Assembly: GCF_008728515.1 (NCBI RefSeq) | Contig: NC_044981.1 | Location: 98,096,043 to 98,160,042, forward strand | Source of the DNA: Papio anubis | Taxonomy: Eukaryota > Chordata > Mammalia > Primates > Cercopithecidae | Direction of reading: 5' to 3' | Length of the DNA: 64,000 bases | Shown here: positions 48,340-60,609 of the stretch, in pieces | How the letters are laid out: each line of letters begins with the position of its first letter | How positions within the stretch are numbered: the first letter of the stretch is position 1 | Translations under genes and position numbers: made by a program | Notes under the pieces: generated by a model | The model's database searches: none | The model's input: the letters and a program-made list of their open reading frames with translations, nothing else | What the model was told of the DNA's origin: nothing

Positions 48340-48589
48340 TAATATCCCAATGCAGTACAAGTGTTAACTGTAGCCTAACTCATTTCTAATATTCCAACTT
48401 TCTTTCATTGGTGAGAACCAGTTTCCTATTATTCTCCATATAGTAATCATTTGCTCAATTTCAAAAGACATAGAAAGAATTTTTGTAATTGCTAGTCTAC
48501 ACCACTGTGAAAGTAAACCTTTAGCTAGACTTTTCTGTTTACTTATACTCAATTTTTGGTCTGTAGCCTGAGGCTATATAGGAAAGTGT
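48340..48589. other. No recognised feature
   Basis: Short unassigned stretch. Confidence 0.45.
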
Positions 48590-50590
48590 TGTGATTAAAA
48601 CTTTGATTAGGTCTTTTTCCCTTTTAAAGTGCTTAGGTTATTTATATGTTTTGGTTTTGACTCTTTCTCAGTATTTAGTCTTTCTTATTTTATTTATTTT
48701 TGAGATTAATAATATGGTTCTAACATTCAAAACTGTATATAAGGATATACTAAAAGATATGTCACTCCTCCATCAATCTCTTCCATCTTGTTCACACCCA
48801 CTCCTGTGTTATACCATTTTAAATTCCCAAAAACCTATTTTCCCATAGCCTTGTCAACAGAGTTTATTAACTTTGGCAATTTTTGCTGATCTCTTAGTTT
48901 ATAAATGGTAGTTCTTTGTAGTTCTACTTTTCATGTCTCTCATTCTTAGTAAAGTTGAATGTTTTAAGTGGTTAAATAATCAATATAATTTTGTACATTT
49001 GTTTTCAACTTATTTTATCAGGTTTTTGGTTTTTTTCCCTAAATTTTGAATTTTGTTATATATGAAAGGTATCACATTTTAACTGTGATGTTTGTTGCAA
49101 ACATGTTTTACACCTTTCCATTGTCTTTAGAATTATTTTATAATGTTTAGATTTTTTGTTACATAAAATGTGTAAATATATTTGAATATATAAATGATTC
49201 CTTAAATTCCTTTGGGGTTTTGAGTCAGAATTTCTTTCCCTACACCTAGAATATATAAAACTTGACCATTTTTTTTTTCTTTTACTTGAGCCTATTTTGT
49301 TGGATATCTTAAATGTTTGGAGTTTATTGTGCGTTATAATGCATGTTATCTTTTTCAGCAGGCTATGAAACCATCCCAACACCATTTATTAAAATATCTG
49401 TCTGCACTCTAGTAACTTCACAGGTCATCTTTATAATACATTAAATGCACTGGATAGTTTACATATATTTCTGGATTTTCTATTTTATTTCACTGGTCTG
49501 TTTCTGTTTTTGCACTCTATCATACTGTTTTAAATAGGGTGTCTTTAGAGAGTGTTTAATAAAGTGTTCACGCACATGATTTCAGTTATCCTAGTTACTC
49601 TCACAAAATTGTAATAAGCTTTTCTACATCCCTAAAAGTTTATAGATATTTTATTGATATTCTAATAAATTCATAAAGTTACTTAGGAAGAAGAATCACC
49701 TTTGTGAAGGTAAGTTATATTATTAAATAATACAATATTTATTTCCATTTGTTCAAACCTAATGTATGTCTTTCAAAGGTATTTTAAAGTTATCTTTATA
49801 AACAACTTCTATGTTTCTCTCTATCATTATGTCTTTGAACTAGTTTCTTTATATCTATGGTTATGTCAAAGAGAAGCCATAAAGTACTTCCTTTAAGTAA
49901 AAAAGTAAACCTTTTTTTTTTTAAAAAAAAAGGTTCTGGATGTTTTGTATTAATCATCTTCTGCTACTTTAGTGACTTATTTTATTGTTGAGTCAAATTT
50001 GTTATTGGTTCCAGAAAGACTCTAGATGTACTATCCTGTCATGGGCAAACAGAAATGATTGTACATCTAATTTTCCAATTTGTAGCAATAATTTGTTTCT
50101 GTTGCTGATAGATATACCTAGTACAGTGTTCAATAGTAGAGGTTTTAGTCATATTTGTTTTTGTCTGATGTTAGTGGCAATACTAGTATTTCCACATCAA
50201 GCAGAATATTAGCTTTATAAGTAACGTATTTGTTTTTATCATGTTAAGGAAGTATCTATCTAGATATTTTCTTAGCTATATTTTTAAGAGGAGCAGTCCT
50301 TTATTTTTGCCAAAGGATTCTTCATCAGCTTTGGAGATAAGCATATAATGTTTCTTCTTCAATATATTAATGGTATAATATATTAATAGATTCTCTGATA
50401 TTAAACCAAGCTTGCATTCCTGGAATAAATACCTAATGGTATTGATGCATTATTTTCTTGAAGTGGTATGAACACTATTGAGTACAATTTTCTTCAGGAT
50501 TTTAATCGCTATTAAATCACTCATTGTTTCTTTTTATGCTTATTTTTGGTGATTGGAGAAGGGATTTGTGAGCTTTGATAATTTTGCTAT
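48590..50590 (-). mobile_element. Ancient L1M ORF2, antisense, about 2 kb
   Basis: On the plus strand, accatcccaacaccatttat (49371), tattttatttcactggtctg (49480), gttctggatgttttgtatta (49933) and aagcttgcattcctggaata (50409) follow the antisense order of L1 ORF2 from late to middle. Strong divergence and indels mean no usable frame. Confidence 0.75.
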
Positions 50591-52193
50591 TATTTATTTG
50601 TTTGCCTTCTTTTTTTTCTTTTTTGCAGAGCCCTCAATTTCCTACTTTTTCTTCTATTGCCATAGTTACTGAATGTTAAAAAATCTCTCATTTTATTTTA
50701 CCTTTCTCTTCTCCAGCAACGATGCCTCTCAAAGCTTAGCACGAAGAACTGTGCCCTCTTTTAATTCCTTTCTGTGTTTAGTCATCTGAACAAACACATT
50801 TCTTTAATTTCACACTTACAGTGGAATTTTTCTTGCTGGCAGTGACCATAGGTAAGTCTTGGTGCTTGTTCTCTCTTCTCTTCAGCAAAATATACCTAGA
50901 TGGCATTGTTTTCACAGAAGTGAGACTAGGGAGTGTGAGAAATAGCTTCACTAATATTTGGATTATCTTTTCCATTCTTTTTGTTTAGTTAGAGGTAATT
51001 TGATTGTGTGTATTTTTTCTATCTTCTAGATGTTCTGAGTGTGAGGGTTCTGTGTAGTCATATGAGTTCTTACGGAGGAGCTGCATTGTCTTCTGAGAAA
51101 GCATAAAGAGATACAGCTAGTGGCGATCACCATTTTCAAGTTTTTGATTATTTTTTGCATTATTGATTTTTTAATAAAAATTGAAAGACATAAAAGAAAT
51201 ATGTGTAATTTACTTAGAATAAGGCCTAGCAACATAATTACATATGACATAAAACAAAATTTGTAAAATATATTGTGAAAATCACAGCATTTATCCATGT
51301 CAAGTTCTTATTGTGTGCTGACTTTATTGGTGGGAATAGAAGCCTCAAACAAGCCTATTAGAATAGTAGGAGAGAGAGAGAAAGAGAGAGAGAGAGAAAG
51401 AAAAGAGAGAATTCTTATTTATGTTTGCCTATGGCCATCTAAAATGCTCTCATAAACACTGCCTTACTGCTATATAACAAAAGTTCCAAAACTTAGGTTC
51501 TGAGAACAATTATAGCAATATTAAAACGTGAACATTTTTACTGCGATGTTAAAACAAAGGGAACAAAATTAAATTACCAGAACATCATCTGAGTTCTTAT
51601 GAAAAAATATTCCAAAGCATATTCATTGAGGTTACCTCTGGGATTTCACCCAGATGTGCTTTAAAATGGTGCAGATGGAGGAAACATGTTCCATGAAATC
51701 AATTCTCGCTCTCCAACTTTCCTGTTTTATTAAGATGACTACTACATTGAATATAGACATAGAATTCTTTTAGCCTAGTGCATTTATTTTTTTTAATTTA
51801 TCATTTGAATCATTATTCTGCCTCATCTACCTACTTATGCCTATATAGCACCTAAATGTTAAGAGCAATGACAACTATTTTCATAAACTCTGACTATGTA
51901 TAAATGTATAAATAACCATTTAACCTTTAAATATTGGGATAATCACTCAGCAAGCCAAAGGCATAGATGTCACTAGTTTTAATGCACACACTGATTTGCT
52001 CTTGGATTTTATCACTTACAACCATTAAGAATTGAAAGGATAATTTATCTTGAAGGTTGAAACATGTGTCTTTTAACTAAGTGTTATCTAGGGACAAAAA
52101 AAAGGAACCATAAACAGATGGATTAGTTGTCTGTGAACTAAATCTAAAGGGTACTGAGCGGCATGATATGTTCTCTTTTGTTTTTATCTCTAG
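50591..52193. other. Unassigned DNA with a purine-rich microsatellite
   Basis: No repeat family or gene recognised apart from the (GA)n at 51368-51411. Confidence 0.5.
51368..51411. repeat. (GA)n microsatellite
   Basis: gagagaga runs with gaaa interruptions; a purine strand of this kind could form triplex DNA. Confidence 0.92.
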
Positions 52194-52250
52194 CTCAAGG
52201 TCATGATTGGAAAATAGTAATCCTCTATGAAAGCTTCGTATCACAGGAAG
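52194..52250 (+). other. Exon-like segment with splice-site context (candidate only)
   Basis: A pyrimidine-rich tract ttctcttttgtttttatctc ends in tag at 52191-52193. A 57-base segment follows and ends caggaag, directly before gtacat at 52251, a weak donor. One of three frames is open and encodes QGHDWKIVILYESFVSQE; the other two contain stops. 57 is a multiple of three. No match to a known protein is recognised, and no neighbouring exon is seen. Such combinations also arise by chance. Confidence 0.25.
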
Positions 52251-52779
52251 GTACATTTTATTATAACTGTATTATGTTTATATTAATTGTTTTGTTTTTC
52301 TGCAATTAAGTAGAAAATCATGTTAATTGTATTGATTTATTAGTTTACTGCTTTCCCTATGCTTTATATATTTTTAAAGAGTTACTTGATTAAAATAAAA
52401 TTCAAGAAAGCTAGGCAAATGCATATTGGTAGACTGAATAAAGAGCTAAATAGTAAAAAGAAATAACATTTATTAAGAAAATATATTAAGACCCATTCAC
52501 TTTAAATAAGCTAGTCCTTTAATACCTCTTTTACCCCTATAATTTAGATAATTTATGTCAATTTAACAGATGAGGAGATGGAGGCTAATACTTTGTGTAA
52601 TTTTTATAAAGTCATAGTCTTTCTGTTAAGCAGAACAGCTCATATTAAACACCATGGTTACATAAGACATTTCTAAAGTTTAATACATAGACATTTTCTA
52701 AAGTTTAATACATAGTAGATTGTTAAGGGATGCCAGTATTTCTAGAAATATAGTTATCATGTAATATAAACTGTTTTGA
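52251..52779. other. No recognised feature
   Basis: AT-rich, unassigned. A local repeat of taaagtttaatacatag occurs near 52675 and 52699. Confidence 0.45.
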
Positions 52780-53915
52780 GGTTTTTATTGACAAAGAGAA
52801 AGATACATGGATCAATAAAACAAAATAAATAATCCAGAATAGACCACATATATGGCTAATAGATTTTTGACAAAGAGGTAAATTCAATAAATAAAGAATA
52901 TCTTTTCAAAAATTGATGCTGGACAATTGTATGTCCACAATTTAAAAATGAAACTCACTCTCATATCTTATATAATAAGTCAAAAGAAATCATATATTTA
53001 AATGTAAAATTATAAATCATTGAATGGAAAAAGAGGAGAAAAATATTTTGTTACCTGATGTTAAACAAAGTGCTTAAATGTAACAGAAAGCTACAAAGTG
53101 GGAATATTTGCCAATCGCATATCTGACAAAAATGTTGTATTCAGAACATATAAAGAATTCTCAATACTTGACAGAAAGGAAACAAATACCCCAATTAAAA
53201 AAATAAATGAGTGCAAGACTTGAACAGATACTTCATCAAAAGGATATATAAAAGTTTAAAAGAACATTAAAAGATGTTCAACATTACTAGTGAGTAGGAA
53301 AATGCAAATTAAAAGCTGTAATGAGATATCACTGAAACACTTTTTAGAATGAATAAAATGAAACGTATTGACAATTTCAAGTGATAGCAAGGAAGCAGTG
53401 CAACTGGAACTGTCATGAATTCACAATTGTTATGGCACATTGACTACTCTAAAATAGTTTGGGAGTTTCTTATAAAGATAATTGCATACTTACTATACAG
53501 CTCAGTGATCACACTCTTGTGTTTGTTCCAAAGAAAGCAACAGTTATTTTCAAATAAAAATCTATACACAAGTATTCACATAATTTCACAAAACTAAAAA
53601 CAACCCAGATTATCTTCAGCTTGGATAAATCTCAAAAACATTACACAAGTGAAAGAAGCCGGTCTCCGAAGTTCACATACCAATTGAGCCCATTTATATC
53701 ATATTCTCAAGAAGACAAATCTGTTGTGACAGATGCCATCAATAGTTTCCAGAGACTAGTGGTAGAAGGACCCTGTGACTAAAGAAAAGGATAGAATGAG
53801 GTAATGCTTTGTGGTAATGAATCTGTTCTGCACACTGATTGTTGTATAGTTACACATGATCTATGAATGTGTTAAAATTCATAGAACTGTACACCAAAAA
53901 ATATATTATCAAAAT
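52780..53915 (+). mobile_element. Ancient L1M 3' portion, sense
   Basis: gctaatagatttttgacaaa (52855), gccaatcgcatatctgacaa, aggaaaatgcaaattaaaag, tagtttccagagactagtgg and taaaattcatagaactgtac appear in the order of L1M ORF2 C-terminus and 3'UTR. Heavily decayed. Confidence 0.75.
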
Positions 53916-53919
53916 ACTA

Positions 53920-55180
53920 TTGTTGCTCTCAGAAGAGAGTCAATAGACAGCATCAATGGTTTCAAAGTTATAAACCATAAAATGCAATTTTGAATAATAT
54001 TGCAAATTATTATATGAAAACATTATTCCATATGGGAAAGAACCATCCTCAGAAATACATCAGTGAATAGGCATTAGGGACACATAAACCTAAGAAACTG
54101 ATTAAGTATGTAAACAGAAACCAAGAGTAATAATTCTATTCATGGTAATTTTTCATACTTAGATAATCAAAATAAAAAATTTTCAATTTTGCTTTAACAC
54201 ATTCCATTTTCAAGGAAGTTCATTTTTCAAAATAATTTTAATTATACAAGCTTTTAAATAAGTCCAACATTATAATAAAATCAATTTGTTGGAAAATAAA
54301 TAAACAATTTTAAAATAATATATCATTTTCAATTCTTAGCACCTCCTTTAACTTTCACGTGAATCTTGGTTTGGACAGCATATTGTTTTCCCTATAATTA
54401 AATAAATGAATAGAGTCTTATTTTTTTACTATGACCCAGAACATTAGTTTATCTTTTCACACCTCATGCAATGCTTCTTCTCTTCTCTACATGTAGCTCA
54501 AGCTCTTTCTTCATTTAGTAGAAATCCAGCTTCACCTTCTACTATTCTTCCTTTTGGCTTTGCTTTCATTCTCTATAGACGTTGCTTGTCTGCCCTTGTT
54601 AGCAATGATCAACTGTTGCTTAATATTGTTCCTTCCCATTATTTTTCTTATTTGAAAATTTCTTCAAAGTGAGAAAATATCTCTATGTCTTTTGCATAGA
54701 GGCACAGAATTTGCCTAGCATATTGTTATCGTTTACGTGTTTGATAGAGTTACGGTGATTAACTGTAGGATAGTATTAGAATATCAACTTTTTGTCCATG
54801 GGGATGCCAAGTAACAAATTTGAAATGTTATAAAAATAAACTGTAGAGAAATTGCTGCTGTACTGATGATCAAAATGTATATACCTCTTCAAAAATACAT
54901 TGTTTAAAAGAAACAGGTGAGCTTAGAAAATTAAACTGCATGAGAGCTGACAGCTGTCCTGTCCTATTATAGAGAGATTTTCTTGACTTGCAAGAATAAA
55001 CCCTGAGAGTCAGCAGACTGACTTGCTCTTGTCACAGAGTAAGAAGACAGGTGTCAAATTACAAGAGTATGCACATAGCACCTTTGGGTATCAAATTTCC
55101 TATTGTAAATAGAGGACCAAACACCGTGAAAACTAATGAGCAGTGGGCCATTTCTGTACTTTTTTGATACAAATAGAGGA
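53920..55180. other. No recognised feature
   Basis: Single-copy looking DNA. A 68-codon plus frame (54466-54672) has no known motif. Confidence 0.5.
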
Positions 55181-55181
55181 T

Positions 55182-55320
55182 TTTTGCCAGGCACAGTGGC
55201 TTCTGCTTACAATCCTAGCACTTTGGGAGGCCAAAGTGGAGGGATCACTTAAGGCCAGGAATGGAGACCAGCCTGGGCAACATAGGGAGATCCCCGTATA
55301 TACATTTTTTTTTTTTTTAA
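55182..55320 (+). mobile_element. Free left Alu monomer or AluJ fragment, sense
   Basis: ttgccaggcacagtggcttc to cagcctgggcaacataggga, followed by T/A-rich sequence. This is about the length of one Alu arm (FLAM-like). Confidence 0.8.
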
Positions 55321-55560
55321 AGAGAGAGTGACAGAGAGAGTCTTTGATGGGGGGGAGGGAAGACATGTTTTTATATACAGGTAAGAAATCCCATAAATCT
55401 TTAAGATTTAAATACATCATAAAGATAAGTTAACAGCTGTGTTTCCTAAGATATTCAGCCTCATCCCTGCTTGAAAATGCACATCTTCTTATAGTAGCCA
55501 GCTGATTTAGCAGTAGAGTTTACTGAGGCAAGTGAGAAAAGTTCTCCAGATTTTTGACAT

Positions 55561-55880
55561 AAGAAGTAATATTACAGGCAAGGTATGGTGGTTCACACCT
55601 GTAATCCCAGCACTTTGGGAGGTCCAGGGGTTCAAGACCAGCCTGGGAAACATAGTAAAACCCTGTCTCTATAAAAAAAAATATAAAAATTAGCCAGGCA
55701 TGGTGGTGTGTGCCTGCAGTCCCAGATAATCAGGAGGCTGAGGTAGGAGGGTCACAGGAGTTCATTCACAATGTCAAGATGGTAATAAGCTGTGATCCTG
55801 CCAGTGCCCTCCAGCTTGGGAGACAGAACAAGACCCTGTAAAAAAAGAAAAGAAAAGAAAAGAAAAGAAAGAGGAATATT
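55561..55880 (+). mobile_element. AluJ-like element with an (AAAAG)n tail
   Basis: A sense Alu (caaggtatggtggttcacac to gagacagaacaagaccctgt), old and missing part of its left arm near 55622. The tail is a pentanucleotide aaaag repeat (55838-55871). Flanks aagaagtaatatta (55561-55574) and the similar sequence at 55868-55880 look like a diverged target duplication. Confidence 0.88.
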
Positions 55881-56075
55881 AAATTCTAAGCTTCATTGAT
55901 AGTGGTAATTATTCATGTTTGAAACTTACAGTACCTTACAATGTTATGAGAAGAGTATATAATAAAATTTTTATTGAATGGATATTATATATATAAAGTA
56001 TAATTTCCAGAAATAAATACTAAGTTAGAAAGCATTTTAAATATAAAAATTAATTTTAATTATTGCTCTTCATAT

Positions 56076-56458
56076 TGATATGGTTTGGCTGTGTCCCCAC
56101 CCAAAATCTCATCTTGAATTGTAATCCCCATGATCCCCGTAATCCCCAAATGTCAAGGGAGAGACCAGGTGGAGGTAATTGAATCATGGGGGCTGTTTCC
56201 CCCATGCTGTTCTCATGATTGTAAGTTCTCATAAGATCTGATGTTTTATTAAGTGTTTGGTAGTAACTCCTGCATTCATTCTCCTTCCTGCCGCCTTGTG
56301 AAGAAAGTACCTTGCTTCCTCTTCACCTTCTGCCATGATTGTAAGTTTCCTGAGGCCTCCTCAACCATGCTGAACTGTGAGTCAATTAAACCCCTTTCCT
56401 TTATTAATTATGCAGTCTCTGACAGTTCCTTATAGCAGTGTGAAAATGGACTAATACA
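56076..56458 (+). mobile_element. THE1-type MaLR solo LTR, sense
   Basis: It begins tgatatggtttggctgtgtc, has attgaatcatgggggctgtt and ends tgaaaatggactaataca, the complete THE1/MST order. A small duplicated stretch (atccccatgatccccgtaat) near the start is an in-element change. No internal sequence follows. Confidence 0.92.
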
Positions 56459-56459
56459 A

Positions 56460-57650
56460 TTAGTATAATTGTATTATAAGTGTAATCATGTTCCAAGTTA
56501 TCTGCTACTCTAACGTAGGTCTTAAAAGGTGGAAAGCTATTAGTAGTTGGAATTAGGCAGAGTTTATGATGCAATAGCTTTTCATAAGTAGATACCACAA
56601 AACAAGAGTTTTGAAAGGAGACTTGAAGAGTTAGCTGTTAGATCAGGGATATGTGCATTCCTGGTGTTTTATAGTCATATTTTCCAGTACCAACTATATC
56701 CTGGAGCAAATATTTTTACCTGGAATAAGATTATTCAATACAGAGACAGGAAAGCATGCCTGTTCAAAGAATTGTTTAACCTAGGAACAGGAAAATACGT
56801 TTGTTCTCAGTATTGGTACAGATAGGGACAGGGGATTAGGTTGGCTTTACTTTTCATTATTATTTTTGTGTTGTTGTTTCTTATTCCTCTGTTCTGCACT
56901 TATTTTTGTATCTCCATTACATTTGTATTGAATTTCTTTTACCCATTCCCCTGTGTCTAACTTTTCACTTATCATCTTCTTCTGAGACTCATACTTGTGT
57001 TCTGAAAGGATTTCTTGTGCTAATACTCTCATTCAATATATCTATTTCGTACAGGATTCAATTTGTTATTTACTCTCTCCATTGCATTTTTAACCCCTAT
57101 AATCAGATTTTTATTTTGTATTTTTGTTTTTAATAATAAAACAATCTTTCTTGATCTCAGACATTCTAATCTTTTGAATGAGAGGATCATTTAGGTAACC
57201 AAACTATATACTTTTCTATTAGGTATATCTTCTAAATATAATTATGCTAATACAAAATCATACCTGAATTTGTAAGAACATAACACATTTAGGCTTATCA
57301 GAATGTTCTATTTTGATATTTACTAGTATTTACAATGCTACTTTTGAAAATCAAAGTTATAAAATGAAGATTTTAATTCTAAACTTTAGTTTTGTGTGTA
57401 CAAATAAAGATTTGAAGGCAACTTTTTTTTTTCTATAAAAACGTTCATTTTTCCACAGGCAGAACACTGAGAAGAAGGCAAATACAATGCTAGAGAATAA
57501 ATCATTTCTCGTGAATATTTTCCAAATAGGAGAAAATGACAGTAATTTGAATTTATTTTAATACTGTATACAAAAATGTTATGTATAGAAGATTATGCTA
57601 AGATTTTGAAATGTTTTACTAAATAACTTTAAAAAGTGTAATTGGTTTAT
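56460..57650. other. No recognised feature
   Basis: AT-rich, unassigned. Frames up to 75 codons carry no known motif. Confidence 0.5.
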
Positions 57651-57654
57651 TTGT

Positions 57655-57815
57655 AACTCAAAGGGTAAATGCTTCAGGGGATGGGGACCCCATTCTCCAT
57701 GATGTGCTTACTTCACATTGTATGCCGGTATCAAAACATCTTATGTACCCCATAAACATAACACCTACTATGTACTCACAAACCTTTTTAAAAATAAGAA
57801 AAAAGATTTAAAAAA
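57655..57815 (+). mobile_element. L1 3' end (L1MA/PB-like), sense
   Basis: ggtaaatgcttcaggggatg, ccattctccatgatgtgctt, atcaaaacatcttatgtacc and cacctactatgtactcacaa are the terminal 3'UTR of an older L1, ending in A-rich sequence. Confidence 0.75.
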
Positions 57816-57839
57816 ATAAACTAATAATTTGTATAAAAC

Positions 57840-58385
57840 TAATAATCGCATTTTAAATGTGTTTCAAATATGTCTTCCCAACATCACTGCTTTGAATTTT
57901 CGAATGCACTTTTAGCCTATAAATGCTGAAGGAAAACAAGTATTGTTCAGTTTGGCACTGTTACAATTCCATTGTACTGCATTGCAATACTTTACAGCTT
58001 GATTTTGTCTCAAAAGTGCATTTCATTTTATGGCAGGTGAAACCTGTATCCCTATTTCTTTCTACCCCTGATGCTGACTAGCTTTGTAATGCAACATGTT
58101 CATACTCAAGGGAAAGAGGACATATCTTAATTGTTTTACTGCTAAGGAAAACAAACAAGACGTGTTGTTTATTGAACTTATTCAATTGTTTGTAAAAACA
58201 GAACAAAAGGAACAATATCCTGATTTGTAACATAATATCCACAGAACTATCAGATCACAACTCTACTCAGTTGGAAAGTTTCTGAAATAAAGCAATACCT
58301 AGATTGTTTCTCTTTTGTAAAATCTGCAAATAGTCACATATTTAGTAAAATCTTATAGCAATAATTAGACACATATAAATTATAG
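57840..58385. other. No recognised feature
   Basis: Unassigned AT-rich DNA. Confidence 0.45.
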
Positions 58386-58616
58386 GTTTAGGATCCCTTA
58401 TCCAAAATGCTTGGGGCTAAAATTGTTTGGGATTTCAGATATTTTCCAATTTTAGAATATTTGCATTATATCCACTTCAGCATCCCTAATCCAAAAATCC
58501 AAAATCTGAAATGCTCTAATGAATGTTTCCTTTGAGTGCCATCTCAGCGTTCAAACAATTTTGGATTTTGAAGCATTTCAAGTTTCTGTTTTTCTAATTA
58601 GGGACATTGAACCTGT
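58386..58616. mobile_element. MER8 (Tigger2-derived MITE)
   Basis: ggatcccttatccaaaatgc, ttgggatttcagatattttc, catccctaatccaaaaatcc and attttggattttgaagcatt show the repeated gga-ttt-cag texture and inverted-end layout of MER8 as I remember it. About 230 bp, near full length. Confidence 0.75.
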
Positions 58617-58619
58617 AAA

Positions 58620-59278
58620 TATATTAAAACTGGGTACCTAATGTTTTGAGATGAAGTGGCAATTAAGCATGGAGGATGAAGTATACACAACTGAAACAAA
58701 ATAAAATAAATGGTTTCGCACAAACAGATGATGACAGGTGCCACGGATTGAAGAGTCAGATCAGTTCAACTTGGGGCACAGGAGAACTTAATGGGAAATT
58801 CAAATATTTTTTATATAGACAGCATGTATATTAAAATTGCAGAGTAGTCTGTAGAGGTGAGATGTAATTTTGAAGCAGCCAACTAAAAACCTTTAAGAGA
58901 TTTTAAGGAACTTATTATTTAATGTGAAAAATCTGAAGAGACAATACATATTTTTAACCTAGGAAGTGAAATGATCACATTTGCTATTCTGAATTATCAC
59001 TCTGACAATATGAACAGACTAAAATACAGCAACAATAGAAATGAGAGACAAGAATTAAGTCTTTTTCAGTGACTCTTACAAAATATGATAAAGGGATACA
59101 CTAGGGTATGAACTAGTAAGAGATGAAACACAAACCTTAAATAAAAACTTTAGAATTGTTAGGACTCATAGTTGTTTAAGATGTAGAAGTAGGTCAGTGA
59201 AAGAGGTCGGGAATGGATCAGTGTTATAAATTGAAGAACTAGTGTTATTCCTGGAGAATAAACAAGTAGATTGAAGAT
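58620..59278. other. No recognised feature
   Basis: Unassigned; no long frame or structure. Confidence 0.45.
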
Positions 59279-59377
59279 ATAGGCTGGTGCAAAAGAAACT
59301 GCGGTTTTTGCATAACTTGTAATGGCCAAAAAAAAAAAAAAAAAAAAAAAACCGCAATTTATTTTGCACCAACCTAA
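59279..59377. mobile_element. MADE1 (mariner-derived MITE) hairpin with an expanded A-run
   Basis: Left arm aggctggtgcaaaagaaact at 59281 on, and right arm accgcaatttattttgcacc to 59374. The two 29-base arms (59281-59309, 59346-59374) pair at 26 of 29 positions. MADE1 is normally about 80 bp; a run of 24 A in the loop makes this copy longer. MADE1 hairpins are the source of the primate miR-548 family. Whether this copy is processed is unknown. Confidence 0.93.
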
Positions 59378-59857
59378 TATATTGAAACGGAAGTCTCTGT
59401 GGCCTGTACAAAGTGACGTATCCAGTAGATAGTTGATACGTTGCCCAGTGGATTCTAGATATAGGTCTTCAGGATGCTGAAATTAAATTAGATATGTCTG
59501 TCTTTCCTACTATAGGAAGACATTTCTTGACACCACTGAACAGATGGCATTTGTGCATAACATTTAAAAAAAATAATTGTAATATCTACTACCCAAAATA
59601 GGTCATTATGTGTTTCATAGTTCAATGAAAATATTACAAATTATCTTTGCCACTACCCTAGTTCTGTAACTAAATAAGTGGATTTGAAATAGATGTTGAA
59701 AATTATAGCGTGATTTCATAGCTAAATATGTGAATAAATAGATTTTAAGTGATTGTCAATTATTACCATAATTATACTCTGTTACAGAAAAAATTAGAGG
59801 TTATCTTATTGATTTGACAGTAGTTCACTCCTCTGTTGTTTATACAGAGATGGGAAG
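59378..59857. other. No recognised feature
   Basis: Unassigned AT-rich DNA. Confidence 0.45.
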
Positions 59858-59985
59858 ACATTATGGTTAAAAATATGGGCTCTGAAGTGAGACATGTTAG
59901 GTCTAGCTTTTACCTTGAGCAAATTACATAAAGCCCTTGATTTTCACTTCCTCATTTTTAAAATGCAGCTTCTTTGGTACTTTAG
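59858..59985 (+). mobile_element. MIR SINE, sense
   Basis: ttatggttaaaaatatgggc, tctgaagtgagacatgttag and gattttcacttcctcatttt fit the MIR consensus (gtggttaagagcatgggctctgga, cagtttcctcatctg). Confidence 0.78.
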
Positions 59986-59989
59986 GTAG

Positions 59990-60300
59990 CTTATCTCTAA
60001 GATGGTCACTATTGCTGCCTTCCTTCTCAATATCTACATTCCGTTCTCTCACTTGAAAGATAAGATGAAGTTTGTTCTTCCACTTCCTTGAAACTGAGTT
60101 GGTCTGTGACTGCTTTGACTACAAAATTTTAAAGAGATGGTCATTTCTAAATGGTCATTTATGGTCATTTCTAAAACCAGGAGGTTATAACATTTTTAGG
60201 CTTTAAAAGCCATGGCAGCTTCCACCTAACTATCTTGCAAGTTTTTCTGGTGAAAGGGAGTTGCAGTGTAAGAAGTTCATGTTAAGGTTGCCATCTGATG
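59990..60300. other. Possible old interspersed repeat with a short tandem duplication
   Basis: atggtcattt occurs three times between 60137 and 60172. The surrounding gaaactgagttggtctgtga is reminiscent of an old repeat, not named. Confidence 0.35.
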
Positions 60301-60609
60301 GCCGGGCACAGCGGCTCATGCTTGTAATCCTAGCACTTTGGGAGGCCGAGGCGGGTGGATCACGAGGTCAGGAGTTGAGACCAGCCTGACCAACATGGTG
60401 AAGGCACATCTCTACTAAAAGTATAAAAATTAGCCTGGCGTGGTGGTGCACGCCTGTAATCCCAACTACTCAGGAGTCTGAGGCAGGAAAATTGCTTGAA
60501 TCCGGGAGGCAGAGGTTGCAATGAGTCTAGATTGCATCATTGCACTCCAGCTTGAGCAACAGAGGGAGACTCTGTCTCAAAAAAAAAAAAAAAAGAAAAA
60601 AAAGATTGC
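60284..60609 (+). mobile_element. AluS-like element
   Basis: ggccgggcacagcggctcat starts at 60301; the element ends at gagactctgtctc with an A-tail to about 60603. aaggttgcc (60284-60292) and aaagattgcc (60600-60609) suggest a target duplication. It abuts the L1 that starts at 60605. Confidence 0.9.

Noticed and set aside
50822..50851. A 30-base micro-exon candidate (acag before, gtaagt after)
   Set aside because: The splice motifs are good but the segment is very short and no partner exon or open context supports it.
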